Positions 1 to 11,764 of a stretch of 64,000 nt of DNA are shown piece after piece. The notes beneath the pieces were generated by a model. It was not told where the DNA came from and made no database searches. It saw nothing but the letters and a program-made list of their open reading frames with translations. The first letter of the stretch is position 1. Every line of letters begins with the position of its first letter. A program made the translations under genes and the position numbers. This DNA comes from Actinomycetota bacterium (lineage in GTDB: Bacteria; Actinomycetota; Actinomycetes; Actinomycetales; Microbacteriaceae): NCBI GenBank assembly GCA_947449765.1, contig CANFSP010000001.1, positions 124,001-188,000 of the forward strand, read 5' to 3'.

Positions 1-1277
1 TCATTGGGCATGACATGCGTGACTCATCCCCCGTTTTCGCCAAAGCCTTTGCGCGCGGTGCAAACGCACGTGGCGCGAACGTCATCAACCTAGGGCTGTG
101 TTCCACCGATGAGACGTACTTTGCCTCAGGTGCGTGGTCGATGCCGGCGGCCATGTTCACGGCCAGCCACAACCCCTCCGCCTACAACGGAATCAAGTTT
201 TCACGGGCTGGAGCAGCCGGTATCAGTCTCGACACCGGATTGGCGAGCATTCGCGATCGTGCGATGTCGTACCTCGACCACGGCATTGAAAATGTCGCAC
301 AACCCGGAACCTACTCGGAGCGCGATGTCCTCGCGGACTACGCGGGCTACTTGCGCACACTCGTTGATTTGAGCACCATTCGCCCGATCCGCATCGTCGT
401 GGATGCCGGCAACGGCATGGGCGGGATGACCGTCCCCGCGGTTTTGTCGACGGCTGTGGGGCTCCCGGCTCTGCCGATAGAGATCATCCCGCTCTACTTC
501 GAGCTTGACGGAACGTTCCCCAATCACGAGGCCAACCCCCTCGAACCGGCGAACCTCGTTGACCTGCAACGTGCCGTTCTCGAGCACAAGGCAGATCTGG
601 GTCTTGCCTTCGACGGCGACGCAGATCGCTGCTTCGTTGTGGACGAACGCGGTGAGGCGGTGACGCCGTCAGCCGTCGCAGCGATTGTTGCGGTTCGCGA
701 AATCGCCCGGGCTCGTGCCGCACATCCCGATCAGCCGATCACGGTGCTGCACAACCTCATCACCTCGAACATCGTTCCCGAGACAATCGAGGCCCACGGG
801 GCGCGTGCCGTTCGTACCCGGGTGGGACACTCGCTCATCAAAGATCAGATGGCGAGCACGGGTGCCGTGTTCGGTGGCGAACACTCAGCCCACTACTACT
901 TCAAAGATTTCTGGGGTGCAGATAACGGCATGCTCGCGGCCATGCACGTGCTCGCAGAGTTTGGCGCTCAGCCGGAGCCGCTCTCGGCGCTCACGCACAA
1001 GTACTCTCCATACGCGCTCAGCGGTGAGATCAATTCGACCGTGGCCGATGTCGCAGCAGCGACGACCCGGGTGCGTGACGCTTTTGAGACGCGCGGCACC
1101 GTGGACACGCTCGATGGTTTGACCATCACGGGACGAACTGAACCCGGCGAGGCGTTTTGGTGGTTCAGCGTTCGCCCGTCTAACACCGAACCGCTTCTTC
1201 GACTCAACGTCGAGGCAGCCGATCAAGACACCATGTCGCGAATTCGTGACGAAGTTCTCACTCTTATCAGAGCCTGA
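1..1277 (+). CDS. manB: Phosphomannomutase/phosphoglucomutase, 5' partial
   Basis: Interconverts hexose 6-phosphate and 1-phosphate, feeding GDP-mannose or UDP-glucose dependent glycan synthesis in the cytosol. The reading frame is open from the left edge (first full codon at base 3), so the N-terminus lies outside; the first residues visible, IGHDMRDSSP, belong to domain 1. The catalytic phosphoserine loop TASHNPSAYNG, the metal-binding loop DGDADRCF, the sugar-recognition loop GGEHSAHYYF and the C-terminal phosphate-binding RPSNTEPLLRLN are all present in the normal order. The stop is 12 bases before the start of ahcY, so the two are probably cotranscribed. The family is certain; preference for mannose or glucose is not decidable from sequence. 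Confidence 0.93.
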   Translation, partial: IGHDMRDSSPVFAKAFARGANARGANVINLGLCSTDETYFASGAWSMPAAMFTASHNPSAYNGIKFSRAGAAGISLDTGLASIRDRAMSYLDHGIENVAQPGTYSERDVLADYAGYLRTLVDLSTIRPIRIVVDAGNGMGGMTVPAVLSTAVGLPALPIEIIPLYFELDGTFPNHEANPLEPANLVDLQRAVLEHKADLGLAFDGDADRCFVVDERGEAVTPSAVAAIVAVREIARARAAHPDQPITVLHNLITSNIVPETIEAHGARAVRTRVGHSLIKDQMASTGAVFGGEHSAHYYFKDFWGADNGMLAAMHVLAEFGAQPEPLSALTHKYSPYALSGEINSTVADVAAATTRVRDAFETRGTVDTLDGLTITGRTEPGEAFWWFSVRPSNTEPLLRLNVEAADQDTMSRIRDEVLTLIRA

Positions 1278-1289
1278 AGGAAACCAATC

Positions 1290-2741
1290 GTGGAATATCG
1301 CGTTGCCGATGTGCAACTAGCCGAGTCAGGCCGTCATCAAATCCGCCTTGCCGAGCATGAAATGCCCGGCCTGATGGCTCTGCGGGCGGAGTTTGGAGCC
1401 TCGCAACCACTCGCCGGTGCGCGAATCGCCGGTTCGCTTCACATGACCGTGCAAACCGCTGTTCTCATTGAGACGCTCGTCGCCCTCGGTGCCTCGGTGC
1501 GCTGGGCGAGTTGCAACATCTTCTCCACACAGGATGACGCTGCCGCCGCTGTCGTGGTGGGTTCCGGTACTCCCGACGCCCCTTCCGGTGTGCCGGTTTT
1601 CGCCTGGAAGGGTGAAACACTCGACGAGTACTGGTGGTGTACCGAACGGATCTTTGACTGGTCGGCCGAGGCGCGTGCCGCGGGCGAGTCCTGGATTGGC
1701 CCGAACCTCATCCTCGACGACGGCGGTGATGCCACTCTCCTCGTGCACAAGGGTCGCGAGTATGAACAGAAGGGTGCCGTTCCCGCGCCGAACACTGCGG
1801 ATTCCGCAGAGTTTGCGATCGTCCTCGACCTGCTGGCGCGAATCCACCAGGCGACGCCCACGCGTTGGTCGACCATTGCCGATGAACTCATCGGGGTGAC
1901 CGAAGAGACCACGACCGGAGTGCACCGCCTGTACGAGTTTGCCAAGAACGGTGAGCTCCTCTTCCCGGCAATCAATGTCAACGATGCGGTCACCAAAAGC
2001 AAATTCGACAATAAATACGGGATTCGTCACTCGCTTCCTGACGGGCTCAATCGCGCGACTGACGTGCTCATCGGTGGCAAAGTGGCATTCGTGTGTGGCT
2101 ACGGCGATGTAGGCAAGGGCTCTGCGGAGGCCATGCGTGGCCAGGGCGCGCGCGTGATCGTGAGTGAAATCGACCCCATCTGTGCTCTGCAAGCCGCGAT
2201 GGACGGCTACCAGGTCGCCACACTCGATGAGGTCATCGGCGACGTTGACATCGTCATCACCGCAACCGGTAATAAGTCCGTCGTCACACTCGATCACCTG
2301 AAGGCGCTCAAGCACCTCGCGATTGTGGCCAACGTGGGTCATTTCGATAACGAGATTGACATGGCGGCTCTGGAGTCGCTCGCCGGAACCGAAAAGATTG
2401 AAATCAAGCCGCAGGTTCACGAGTGGCGCATGCCTTCGGGCAAGTCACTCATCGTGCTCAGCGAAGGTCGTCTGATGAACCTGGGCAATGCCACCGGGCA
2501 TCCATCGTTTGTGATGAGTAACTCATTTGCGAATCAGGTTCTCGCGCAGATTGAGTTGTTTACCCGTGCTAACGAGTATCCGACCGGTGTGTATGTCCTG
2601 CCGAAAACTCTCGATGAGAAGGTCGCCAGACTGCACCTGGATGCGCTGGGGGTGCGGCTCACCACACTGTCGCCCGAGCAGGCGAGTTATTTGGGCATGC
2701 CGGTCGAAGGGCCGTATAAGCCTGACCACTATCGGTACTAG
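1290..2741 (+). CDS. ahcY: Adenosylhomocysteinase (SAH hydrolase)
   Basis: Reversibly hydrolyses S-adenosylhomocysteine to adenosine and homocysteine, relieving product inhibition of methyltransferases; cytosolic and NAD-dependent. The 483-residue length fits actinobacterial forms. The substrate-domain motif [14 protein letters not shown], the catalytic Lys/Asp segment [14 protein letters not shown], the NAD-binding [26 protein letters not shown] and the C-terminal [10 protein letters not shown] (cofactor Lys and Tyr) are all intact. The start is GTG at 1290, with a GAAGGA Shine-Dalgarno about 9 bases upstream. It probably forms a transcription unit with the upstream phosphohexomutase; a 119-base gap separates it from mtrA. 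Confidence 0.97.
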   Translation: MEYRVADVQLAESGRHQIRLAEHEMPGLMALRAEFGASQPLAGARIAGSLHMTVQTAVLIETLVALGASVRWASCNIFSTQDDAAAAVVVGSGTPDAPSGVPVFAWKGETLDEYWWCTERIFDWSAEARAAGESWIGPNLILDDGGDATLLVHKGREYEQKGAVPAPNTADSAEFAIVLDLLARIHQATPTRWSTIADELIGVTEETTTGVHRLYEFAKNGELLFPAINVNDAVTKSKFDNKYGIRHSLPDGLNRATDVLIGGKVAFVCGYGDVGKGSAEAMRGQGARVIVSEIDPICALQAAMDGYQVATLDEVIGDVDIVITATGNKSVVTLDHLKALKHLAIVANVGHFDNEIDMAALESLAGTEKIEIKPQVHEWRMPSGKSLIVLSEGRLMNLGNATGHPSFVMSNSFANQVLAQIELFTRANEYPTGVYVLPKTLDEKVARLHLDALGVRLTTLSPEQASYLGMPVEGPYKPDHYRY

Positions 2742-2795
2742 TCACAGGGTGTTCTGATGTTTCAGACGAGGGACAGGGCTACAGTGTTTGAGCGT

Positions 2796-2811
2796 GGCGA
2801 AATATTTCGCC
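2796..2811. promoter_or_regulatory. Perfect 16-bp palindrome upstream of mtrA
   Basis: GGCGAAATATTTCGCC is a perfect dyad in the 119-base gap between ahcY and mtrA, centred about 57 bases before the mtrA start. Position and symmetry suggest an operator, perhaps for autoregulation, or part of the promoter; this role is inferred. It has no following T-run, which argues against a terminator. Confidence 0.5.
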
Positions 2812-2860
2812 GGGTGGCACAGAAAATCGTGTTTCCCCGCGACTTCGTGAGGAGGGCATC

Positions 2861-3559
2861 CTGAACGCCTCGATACTTGTCGTTGAAGACGACCCGAGCA
2901 TGGCAGCTATGCTCGCTCTTTTTCTCGAGCAGTCAGGTTACCGCGTTGAGATTTGTTCTGACGGAGCGAGTGCTCCAGAGCGGTTCGCGGAGGTCAAGCC
3001 CGATTTGGTGCTCCTCGACATCATGCTCCCTGGGCTCAATGGGATCGAGGTGTGCCGCGAGATTCGTCGCACGAGTGGCACTCCGATTGTCATGCTCACG
3101 GCGATTTCGGGTGACGAACAAGTCGTGGTCGGTCTCGAGGCCGGTGCGGACGACTACTTGCAAAAACCATACAATCCGGATGTTCTGCTCGCGCGGATTC
3201 GGGCACGACTTCGTCCCATTGTGGGGATCGACAACGCGGGCGCGGAACACTTGCGCATTGGTGACCTGACGGTCGACGTTGTCGCACACGAGGTGCGACG
3301 CGGCACGACAGCGATCAACCTCACCCCGCTGGAATTTAACTTGCTCGCCACCCTGGCCGCTAAGCCCGCCCAGGTTTTCACCCGAGACATGCTGCTCGAA
3401 GAGGTCTGGGGTTACCAGTACAAGGCGGACACTCGCCTGGTGAACGTGCACGTGCAACGCTTGCGGAGCAAAGTGGAGCACGATCCCGATGACCCGCAGA
3501 TTGTCGCCACCGTGCGCGGCGTTGGTTATCGGGCTGGAGCGGTGTCAAACCCCTCGTGA
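2861..3559 (+). CDS. mtrA: Two-component response regulator MtrA
   Basis: OmpR/PhoB-type DNA-binding response regulator controlling cell-wall and division genes in Actinobacteria; partner of MtrB. The first in-frame ATG (2900) would cut off the beta-1 strand and acidic pocket (ILVVEDDPSM), so I place the start at CTG 2861, which follows a perfect AGGAGGG at 2850-2856 with a 4-base spacer. This gives 232 residues, normal for MtrA. The phospho-acceptor is Asp53 in LVLLDIMLPG; TA and K of the receiver (MLTAIS, LQKPY) follow. The winged-helix domain begins near residue 135 and ends GVGYRAG. Its stop overlaps the mtrB start. Function is certain; the CTG start is inferred from sequence. Confidence 0.95.
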   Translation: MNASILVVEDDPSMAAMLALFLEQSGYRVEICSDGASAPERFAEVKPDLVLLDIMLPGLNGIEVCREIRRTSGTPIVMLTAISGDEQVVVGLEAGADDYLQKPYNPDVLLARIRARLRPIVGIDNAGAEHLRIGDLTVDVVAHEVRRGTTAINLTPLEFNLLATLAAKPAQVFTRDMLLEEVWGYQYKADTRLVNVHVQRLRSKVEHDPDDPQIVATVRGVGYRAGAVSNPS

Positions 3560-5277
3560 AGCCGGGTTATTCACGATTCGTCGCATGGTTTCTGGCCATC
3601 GACTGGATTGGTTTGCCGACCGCACCGCTGCGCCTGTGGCGCCGATCGCTTCAGTTTCGCGCGGTGACGCTGAGCGTAGTTTTTTCCGCTCTTGCCATCG
3701 TGATCGTGGGCGTGTACATGTCGGTGACGATTGGCAATGACCTGTTCTCATCGCGTCTCTCTCAAGTTCTCTCCTCATCGGCCCGAGCCGAGTACGCCGC
3801 GCAGCGCATCTATGATTCTTCTGTCGCTACCGATCGCACGGCGGTGCAGAGCGTGCTGAACTCGTCGCTCGTGTCGATTAGAGACGCATCCGCGTCATCC
3901 CTCCTCGCGTTCTATCGGGCGCCAGACACGCCGGCGTCGGCTCTCACGCCGCAGGATTTTGTGAGCCCCGAAATGAGTAACGGTGTCATCACCGCGGAAT
4001 TGCGGCGGCAGGTGGCGGCGGGAATGGGCACGCAATTCTGGCAGTCCACGCAGCTTGATACCAGCGCGGGAGCGCAACCCGGAGTGGTCGTGGGCTCGCT
4101 CGTGACCATCCCGAGCGTGGGTGAATACGAGCTGTACATCGGCTACAGCTTTAGCGAGTCTGAGCGTACCCTCGCCTTCGTCATTCAGGTGTTGTGGATT
4201 TCGGGTCTGGGACTCCTCATGCTCGTCGGGGCCATCTCGTTTGTCATTGCACGACTCGTCGTCCGGCCCATTCAACTCACCGCCGACACCAGTCAGCGCA
4301 TTGCCGCGGGAGACCTGAGCGCACGAGTTCCCGAACTGGGCGACGACGTGGTGACCATGCTCGCACGAAACTTCAACGCGATGGCACGCAGCATGGAGCG
4401 GCAAGTCACCAGTCTGGAAGAGCTGGCGAGCATCCAAAAACAGTTCGTGGCGGACGTCTCGCATGAGTTGAAAACCCCGCTGACCACGCTCAAACTTGCT
4501 GACGAAATTCTTTTCACCAACCGCGAGAGTTTTGAGCCCGCAGTGCGAACAGCGGTCGAGCACGTTCACGAGAATGTGGATCGGTTCCAGGTGCTCCTGA
4601 TTGATTTGCTGGAGATTTCTCGCTACGACGCCCAAAGCGTCACGCTGACCGTCGAGTCAACCGACATGGTGGCGCTCGTCAACGACGTGGTCAGTTCGGT
4701 CAGCAACATTGCGGCCGAATACGGCTCCGTCATCACCGTTCACGCTCCCGGTGGTCGCGGTGAGGTCATCGTTGACCCTCGCCGAATCCGCCGAATTCTC
4801 GTCAACATACTGGCGAATGCCATTGAACACGGCGAAGGTCGACCCATCGAGATCGAAATTGACTCCAACAACACCGCGGTCGCCGTCGCGGTAACGGACC
4901 ACGGGGTCGGCATGACCCAGGAGCAGCTCGATCACGTTTTTCTGCGTTTTTATCGTGCCGATCCCGCGCGTGCACGCACCCTCGGTGGATCTGGTTTGGG
5001 GCTCGCTATTGCGCGCGAGGACGCCGCAATTCACCGCGGCACATTGGATGCGTGGTCGGAGCTGGGCGAAGGATCACGGTTCCGACTCGTCCTACCGCGA
5101 AAGCCCTCTGTTGCGCTCACCGTCGCTCCCCTGCCACTGGAACCCGCAGGCCGTGCTGATTCAGCGGTGTCTCATTCGGCAGTGTCCGATTCAGCGACCA
5201 CGTCCGTCGTCACAGGTTCCGCCACTTCCGGTGCCAAAACCGCAAAGCGCGCGCGGAAAGGTGCGGGAACGTCATGA
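3556..5277 (+). CDS. mtrB: Two-component sensor histidine kinase MtrB
   Basis: Membrane sensor kinase that phosphorylates MtrA. GTG at 3556 overlaps the mtrA stop (GTGA), implying translational coupling. The 573 residues contain a first transmembrane segment near residues 35-60, an extracytoplasmic sensor region, a second membrane segment near 215-240, a HAMP linker, the H-box DVSHELKTPLTTLK with His303, the N-box NILANAIEHGEG, and the G-boxes GVGM and GSGLGLAIA. After the kinase domain there is a Ser/Thr/Ala-rich tail of about 50 residues ending in a basic stretch, likely disordered. lpqB follows with another 4-base overlap; mtrA-mtrB-lpqB is the standard actinobacterial operon. Confidence 0.97.
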   Translation: MKPGYSRFVAWFLAIDWIGLPTAPLRLWRRSLQFRAVTLSVVFSALAIVIVGVYMSVTIGNDLFSSRLSQVLSSSARAEYAAQRIYDSSVATDRTAVQSVLNSSLVSIRDASASSLLAFYRAPDTPASALTPQDFVSPEMSNGVITAELRRQVAAGMGTQFWQSTQLDTSAGAQPGVVVGSLVTIPSVGEYELYIGYSFSESERTLAFVIQVLWISGLGLLMLVGAISFVIARLVVRPIQLTADTSQRIAAGDLSARVPELGDDVVTMLARNFNAMARSMERQVTSLEELASIQKQFVADVSHELKTPLTTLKLADEILFTNRESFEPAVRTAVEHVHENVDRFQVLLIDLLEISRYDAQSVTLTVESTDMVALVNDVVSSVSNIAAEYGSVITVHAPGGRGEVIVDPRRIRRILVNILANAIEHGEGRPIEIEIDSNNTAVAVAVTDHGVGMTQEQLDHVFLRFYRADPARARTLGGSGLGLAIAREDAAIHRGTLDAWSELGEGSRFRLVLPRKPSVALTVAPLPLEPAGRADSAVSHSAVSDSATTSVVTGSATSGAKTAKRARKGAGTS

Positions 5278-7004
5278 GTCATTTCCCTCACCCCGGTGTG
5301 CGTCGGCGACTTGCACGTGCGCTGTCCATCGCCACGATCGCGTCGGTCGCGATCGCGTCGCTGACTGGCTGCGCCATGATTCCCCGATCCGGTGACGTGC
5401 ATGAGGGGGTTTCGGCACCGGCTAATGAGAGTGACCTCATCCAGTTTTTACCAAGCGGACCCGCTGATGGTGCGTCTCCTCAGGAAATTTTGCGTGGGTT
5501 CGTGGATGCCGCGACATCGCCGAGAGACGACTGGGGAATCGCGCGAGAGTTCCTGACGAAAACATTTAGTGCGGAGTGGAAACCCACTGCCGGCGTGCTC
5601 ATCGATCAGGGCAACCGAGACGTCACGCAGAAGGCGCTGTCAGGCGATGCGGCCGAATTTGTGCTCGACACCAGTGTGTACGCTCGGGTCGACGAGAGCG
5701 GTAATTACGCCGATACGCCCGCCACTCGAACCCAGCTTTCTTTTGGTTTTGCACTGCAGGGCGGGCAGTGGCGGATTTCGAGCGCGCCCGCGGGTGTGTT
5801 GTTAGATCAATCCACCTTTGGCCAGGTTTTTGCCGATCAGTCGCTCTATTTCTTTGATCCATCGTTTGAACGACTCGTGCCGGATGTGCGTTGGTTCCCG
5901 GCGCGGGTTTCTACGTCGACACGAGTGATCAAGGCTCTCTTGAGTGGGCCATCCTCATGGCTTGCTCAGTCAGACGCGGTGGTTTCGACAATTCCTCCGG
6001 AGGCGGTGCTGGTAGCGGATTCAGTGCCGGTGCAGGACGGAACCGCCACGGTAAACTTCGACATCAAATCGCTCCGAGTCGACTCACTGACGAGTTCGCG
6101 CATGTTGCGCCAGATCAGTGCGAGTTTGTCTCAGGTGTATGGCGTTGATCATGTCGACATGCAGTTCTCCGGTGCGTCAGAGGGCGGCACGGCCGTTCCC
6201 TCAAGCTCGTCGCTCCTCGCTCCTTCGGCGTACTCCTCAGCCGTTGTTGACACCGAGGAGCGGTTTGGAACGTACCAAGCCGGCTCGGTGGTGACTCTTC
6301 CACGCATTGGCGAGGCAATTCACGCGCTTCGCCCCCAGGCAGTCTCGGTGCGGATGAATCTCGGGGTGGCGGCCGCTCTCACGTCCTCGGGGCTGTTCAG
6401 CGTGTTCGGCGATGGTCAGAGCGTGAACGTGGATGCGCGCGAGCGTCTCATCGCGCCGGCCGTGGATACGCGTGGTTTCCTGTGGAGTGTCCCTCGTGAT
6501 GAGCCGGCTGCCGTGCGGGTGGCCTCGACGGACGGATCCTCCAGCGAGGTCGTGGTGAGCTGGGCCGCCGCTGACACCATCAGCGCGCTGTCTGTTTCTC
6601 CGGACGGAACGCGAGTAGCCGTGGCACTCGGTTATCGCGAGGCATCGCGCCTGTGCGTTGCCGGAATTACCCGGTCACCGGACGGGGTTCCGGTTTCTCT
6701 CGGCCCGTGCCTCGAACCCTATGTGCTCGTTGACAACATCCAGGCGCTTGGATGGGCGGATGGCGAGCGCATCGCCATGCTCGCCACGCCGCAGTCCTCA
6801 ACGAACCCGGTCACGTATCTGCTCACCGTCGGAGGGCGATTCACCTCTCTCTCGACCCTGAGCGATGGCACGGTGATCAACGGATCTGGTCCCACCGCAA
6901 CCCTTCGTTTAGGAACTGCTTCGGGAGCAGTGTACGAGCAGGCTTCCGTCTCTCGTTGGCTTCTCGTTGCCAGCGGCGTTCGCCTCTTAGCCACAGTCAA
7001 CTAG
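5274..7004 (+). CDS. lpqB: Lipoprotein LpqB
   Basis: Lipoprotein that in mycobacteria interacts with the extracellular sensor domain of MtrB and modulates MtrA activity (family knowledge). ATG at 5274 overlaps the mtrB stop (ATGA). The 576-residue product begins with a basic stretch, a hydrophobic signal segment and a lipobox ending LTGC, so Cys is predicted to be lipidated and the rest exported. A GerMN-type domain occupies roughly the N-terminal half (including the VVSTIPPEAVLVADSVPV region), followed by a WD40-like beta-propeller half (SVSPDGTRVAVAL). Length is normal. It is third in the mtrAB operon. Confidence 0.95.
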   Translation: MSHFPHPGVRRRLARALSIATIASVAIASLTGCAMIPRSGDVHEGVSAPANESDLIQFLPSGPADGASPQEILRGFVDAATSPRDDWGIAREFLTKTFSAEWKPTAGVLIDQGNRDVTQKALSGDAAEFVLDTSVYARVDESGNYADTPATRTQLSFGFALQGGQWRISSAPAGVLLDQSTFGQVFADQSLYFFDPSFERLVPDVRWFPARVSTSTRVIKALLSGPSSWLAQSDAVVSTIPPEAVLVADSVPVQDGTATVNFDIKSLRVDSLTSSRMLRQISASLSQVYGVDHVDMQFSGASEGGTAVPSSSSLLAPSAYSSAVVDTEERFGTYQAGSVVTLPRIGEAIHALRPQAVSVRMNLGVAAALTSSGLFSVFGDGQSVNVDARERLIAPAVDTRGFLWSVPRDEPAAVRVASTDGSSSEVVVSWAAADTISALSVSPDGTRVAVALGYREASRLCVAGITRSPDGVPVSLGPCLEPYVLVDNIQALGWADGERIAMLATPQSSTNPVTYLLTVGGRFTSLSTLSDGTVINGSGPTATLRLGTASGAVYEQASVSRWLLVASGVRLLATVN

Positions 7005-7014
7005 TTCGGAACAC

Positions 7015-7023
7015 TTATCCACG
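7015..7023 (+). promoter_or_regulatory. DnaA-box-like 9-mer
   Basis: TTATCCACG matches the DnaA box TTATCCACA at 8 of 9 positions, in the 68-base gap between lpqB and comFC. A chance match is possible; it is listed because two perfect boxes lie further right in other intergenic gaps. Confidence 0.25.
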
Positions 7024-7072
7024 ACGGGCGTCCGCAACGCGCGTAGGGTCATTGTGGCTCGTAGCGTGAAGT

Positions 7073-7780
7073 GTGCTCACTGCCCCACCCGATTCGCCGC
7101 CGCTGTGGCGAATCCTCGTGGATGAGCTCTTCCCGGTGGACTGTGTTCTCTGCGGAGCGCGTGCTTTCGCACTGTGCCCCACCTGTGAGCGAGAAATGGG
7201 GGATGCTGCGAGTGCGAGCGCATCCTTCGTGCCCGGCACCCGTGTTCCCCTCGTGTCGGCAACAGCCCAGCATCGTGAGGCCCGAACTGTTATGTCACGG
7301 TTTAAGGATCACCTGCAGACGGAGTTAGCAGGCCCGCTTGCCCGACTGATTCTGTCCGCTCTCGCTCGCGCCCTGCCGCTGGTTCCCCCGCGTTCGCCTC
7401 TCGTGGTCACGACAATTCCCGCGACGTGGGCCGCGCGGCGAAAACGTGGTTTCACCCCGATGCGCTTAGTTCTGCGACGTGCCGGCGTGGCACACGCTTC
7501 GACACTCACATCCCGAGGTGTGAGGCAGGATCAGCGGGCACTGGATGCCGTTGCCCGCGCGCGAAACGTTCACGGCACAATGCGTGCCCGCGCCGACGTC
7601 GCCGGGTGTTCAGTCATCCTCGTCGATGATGTGGTCACCACGGGCGCGACTGTTGCCGAAGCGATCCGCGCACTCACCGCCGCTGGCGCACACGTTGTTG
7701 CGGTCGTCTGCCTGTGTGTGGTGCCGAAAGTTTTCCCCGAAACTCGAGAATCTCGTGACAGGCGAACAATTCAGGCGTAG
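7073..7780 (+). CDS. comFC: ComF family phosphoribosyltransferase-like protein
   Basis: ComFC-type protein of 235 residues, related to competence protein ComFC/GntX; in competent bacteria it helps internalised single-stranded DNA processing, but here its job is unproven. Near the N-terminus are paired cysteines (CVLCGARAFALCPTC) typical of a zinc-binding module. The C-terminal half has the PRPP-binding loop VILVDDVVTTGATVAEA. GTG 7073 is the chosen start: an upstream in-frame TTG is followed by a stop. TAGCGT at 7062-7067, only 5 bases before the GTG, may be a -10 for a leaderless message. The position between lpqB and hpf is conserved in Micrococcales. Confidence 0.88.
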   Translation: MLTAPPDSPPLWRILVDELFPVDCVLCGARAFALCPTCEREMGDAASASASFVPGTRVPLVSATAQHREARTVMSRFKDHLQTELAGPLARLILSALARALPLVPPRSPLVVTTIPATWAARRKRGFTPMRLVLRRAGVAHASTLTSRGVRQDQRALDAVARARNVHGTMRARADVAGCSVILVDDVVTTGATVAEAIRALTAAGAHVVAVVCLCVVPKVFPETRESRDRRTIQA

Positions 7781-7854
7781 GTTGTCATCACACGGGCGTG
7801 CACTATTCGCTCTGACAGAACGGGCGACACCTCGTGAGATACCGGAGGGTTGCC

Positions 7855-8313
7855 ATGCAGGTCAATTTCGTTACTCGACACATCGAGATCACGGACCGGT
7901 TTCGACAGTATGTGTCAGAGAAAATCGCCAAGATTTCGCAACTCAACGGTGATCGCGCTCTTGAGCTTGATGTGACGGTGAGCCGTCACCACGGTGGCAA
8001 AGGTCTCGTCGGGGGCGATCGGGTTGAACTCACTCTCATTGGTCCGGGGCCAGTCATTCGCGCGGAAAGCGATGGCGAAGACAAGTACGCGGCTTTCGAC
8101 TTGGCATTTGGGCGTTTGCTCGAGCAGTTGCGCCGGGACCACGACAAGCACAAGGTGCACCGCGGTGGTGCACACCACCAAAAATCTCTGCATGAGGCGT
8201 CCGCTGACGGCTTCCGAGGTCTCGACATCGAGCCAGCGAGCATCGAAGTTCTTGACGAGGTGGAGCACCAACTCAAGCGCGATGAGTGGATTCGTGACGA
8301 GCAAGCCAGTTAG
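7855..8313 (+). CDS. hpf: Ribosome hibernation-promoting factor, lacks long-form C-terminal domain
   Basis: Binds the decoding centre of the 30S subunit in stationary phase and stabilises inactive ribosomes. ATG 7855 is preferred over the in-frame GTG 7834 because GGAGGG at 7844-7849 is well placed for 7855 and the protein then begins MQVNFVTRHIEITD, the usual HPF N-terminus. The beta-alpha-beta S30AE fold covers residues 1-100, with a His-rich basic segment near 100-112. The protein stops at 152 residues; the roughly 55-residue C-terminal dimerisation domain of long HPF is absent and does not fit into the 69 bases before secA. Its neighbour secA fits the conserved order. Confidence 0.93.
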   Translation: MQVNFVTRHIEITDRFRQYVSEKIAKISQLNGDRALELDVTVSRHHGGKGLVGGDRVELTLIGPGPVIRAESDGEDKYAAFDLAFGRLLEQLRRDHDKHKVHRGGAHHQKSLHEASADGFRGLDIEPASIEVLDEVEHQLKRDEWIRDEQAS

Positions 8314-8370
8314 CGCATCCTGAGTCATTTGGGCCCAGGGCTCTCAGGTGCCACGCATCAAGCCAACAGG

Positions 8371-8376
8371 TAGGCT
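8371..8376 (+). promoter_or_regulatory. Putative -10 element (TAGGCT) of leaderless secA
   Basis: TAGGCT ends 6 bases before the GTG start of secA and there is no Shine-Dalgarno sequence, so transcription is predicted to begin at or next to the start codon. The same spacing recurs at several other genes in the window. Confidence 0.55.
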
Positions 8377-8382
8377 AGGTGC

Positions 8383-11196
<2,814 letters not shown>

Positions 11197-11209
11197 CCCA
11201 CTCCGGGGT

Positions 11210-11665
11210 TTAGAGAACGTGGATGGCGGTTGCCCGCCATCTGCGGTCGATGCCTTCGAGCCGTATCGCCACTGATCGGCTGCGTCCTCGCCCGTGCACG
11301 ACCACCACACACTCTGCCGCGTACTCGGTGGGAAACCTGACCATGGCCTTGCCGAGAGAAATGTTCGGACGGTGCACGGCAATTTTTTTGAGCGCCCGTG
11401 CTCGCTGAGCAGCCTGGACTCGCACGAGCAGACTGCGGTAGACATCATCGGTCACCCAGCGCGAGATTTGTTCTAGTTCACGTGCCCCCGCAAGGATTTC
11501 GATGACGGATCGAGCCATGTTTTCGACGAGTGGTGCGGGGTCGGGGAGGTCTTCTTTGGTCGTCTGCTGATGCCCGAAGTAATCGTCGTCGTTGTAGCTG
11601 GCGAGTCGGGTATTTACAGGTGTTGCCTCGTTCGTTGATGGGGCGGTGCGCATGGGCAAGCTCAC
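11210..11665 (-). CDS. Rv3235/DUF6459 family protein
   Basis: Small actinobacterial protein of unknown function that usually sits beside secA. The best start is GTG at 11665 (VSLPMRTAP...), with GGAG 8 bases upstream, giving 151 residues; a longer open frame begins at 11782 but would run through promoter-like sequence. The N-terminal third is polar and low-complexity (NDDDYFGHQ), and the C-terminal two thirds carry an alpha/beta domain ending RRWRATAIHVL, the hallmark of the family. It converges on secA with a 13-base gap. No catalytic motif is visible and I assign no function. Confidence 0.8.
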   Translation of the reverse strand: MSLPMRTAPSTNEATPVNTRLASYNDDDYFGHQQTTKEDLPDPAPLVENMARSVIEILAGARELEQISRWVTDDVYRSLLVRVQAAQRARALKKIAVHRPNISLGKAMVRFPTEYAAECVVVVHGRGRSRSVAIRLEGIDRRWRATAIHVL

Positions 11666-11694
11666 GGTGATCACTCCAGAAGATGGATATTTAA

Positions 11695-11709
11695 TAGACC
11701 GGCGGTCTA
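11695..11709. promoter_or_regulatory. Palindromic operator-like site
   Basis: TAGACCGGCGGTCTA has 7-base arms around one central base. It lies between the DUF6459 gene (minus) and the conserved hypothetical gene (plus), 30 bases upstream of the GTG start of the former, where the promoter is expected. TetR-type regulators often bind sites of this shape; no such regulator is encoded next to it. Confidence 0.4.
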
Positions 11710-11764
11710 GCTGGAAACCATCAAACCAAAATCCCGGTGAGCCACGCCGCGATTTCAGCGAATT

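Noticed and set aside
1326-2420. Long open frame antisense to ahcY
   Set aside because: A shadow of a GC-rich gene; no family resemblance, and ahcY is certain in the other strand.
8314-8382. Frameshifted remainder of the HPF C-terminal domain
   Set aside because: The 69 bases cannot encode the roughly 55-residue domain in any frame.
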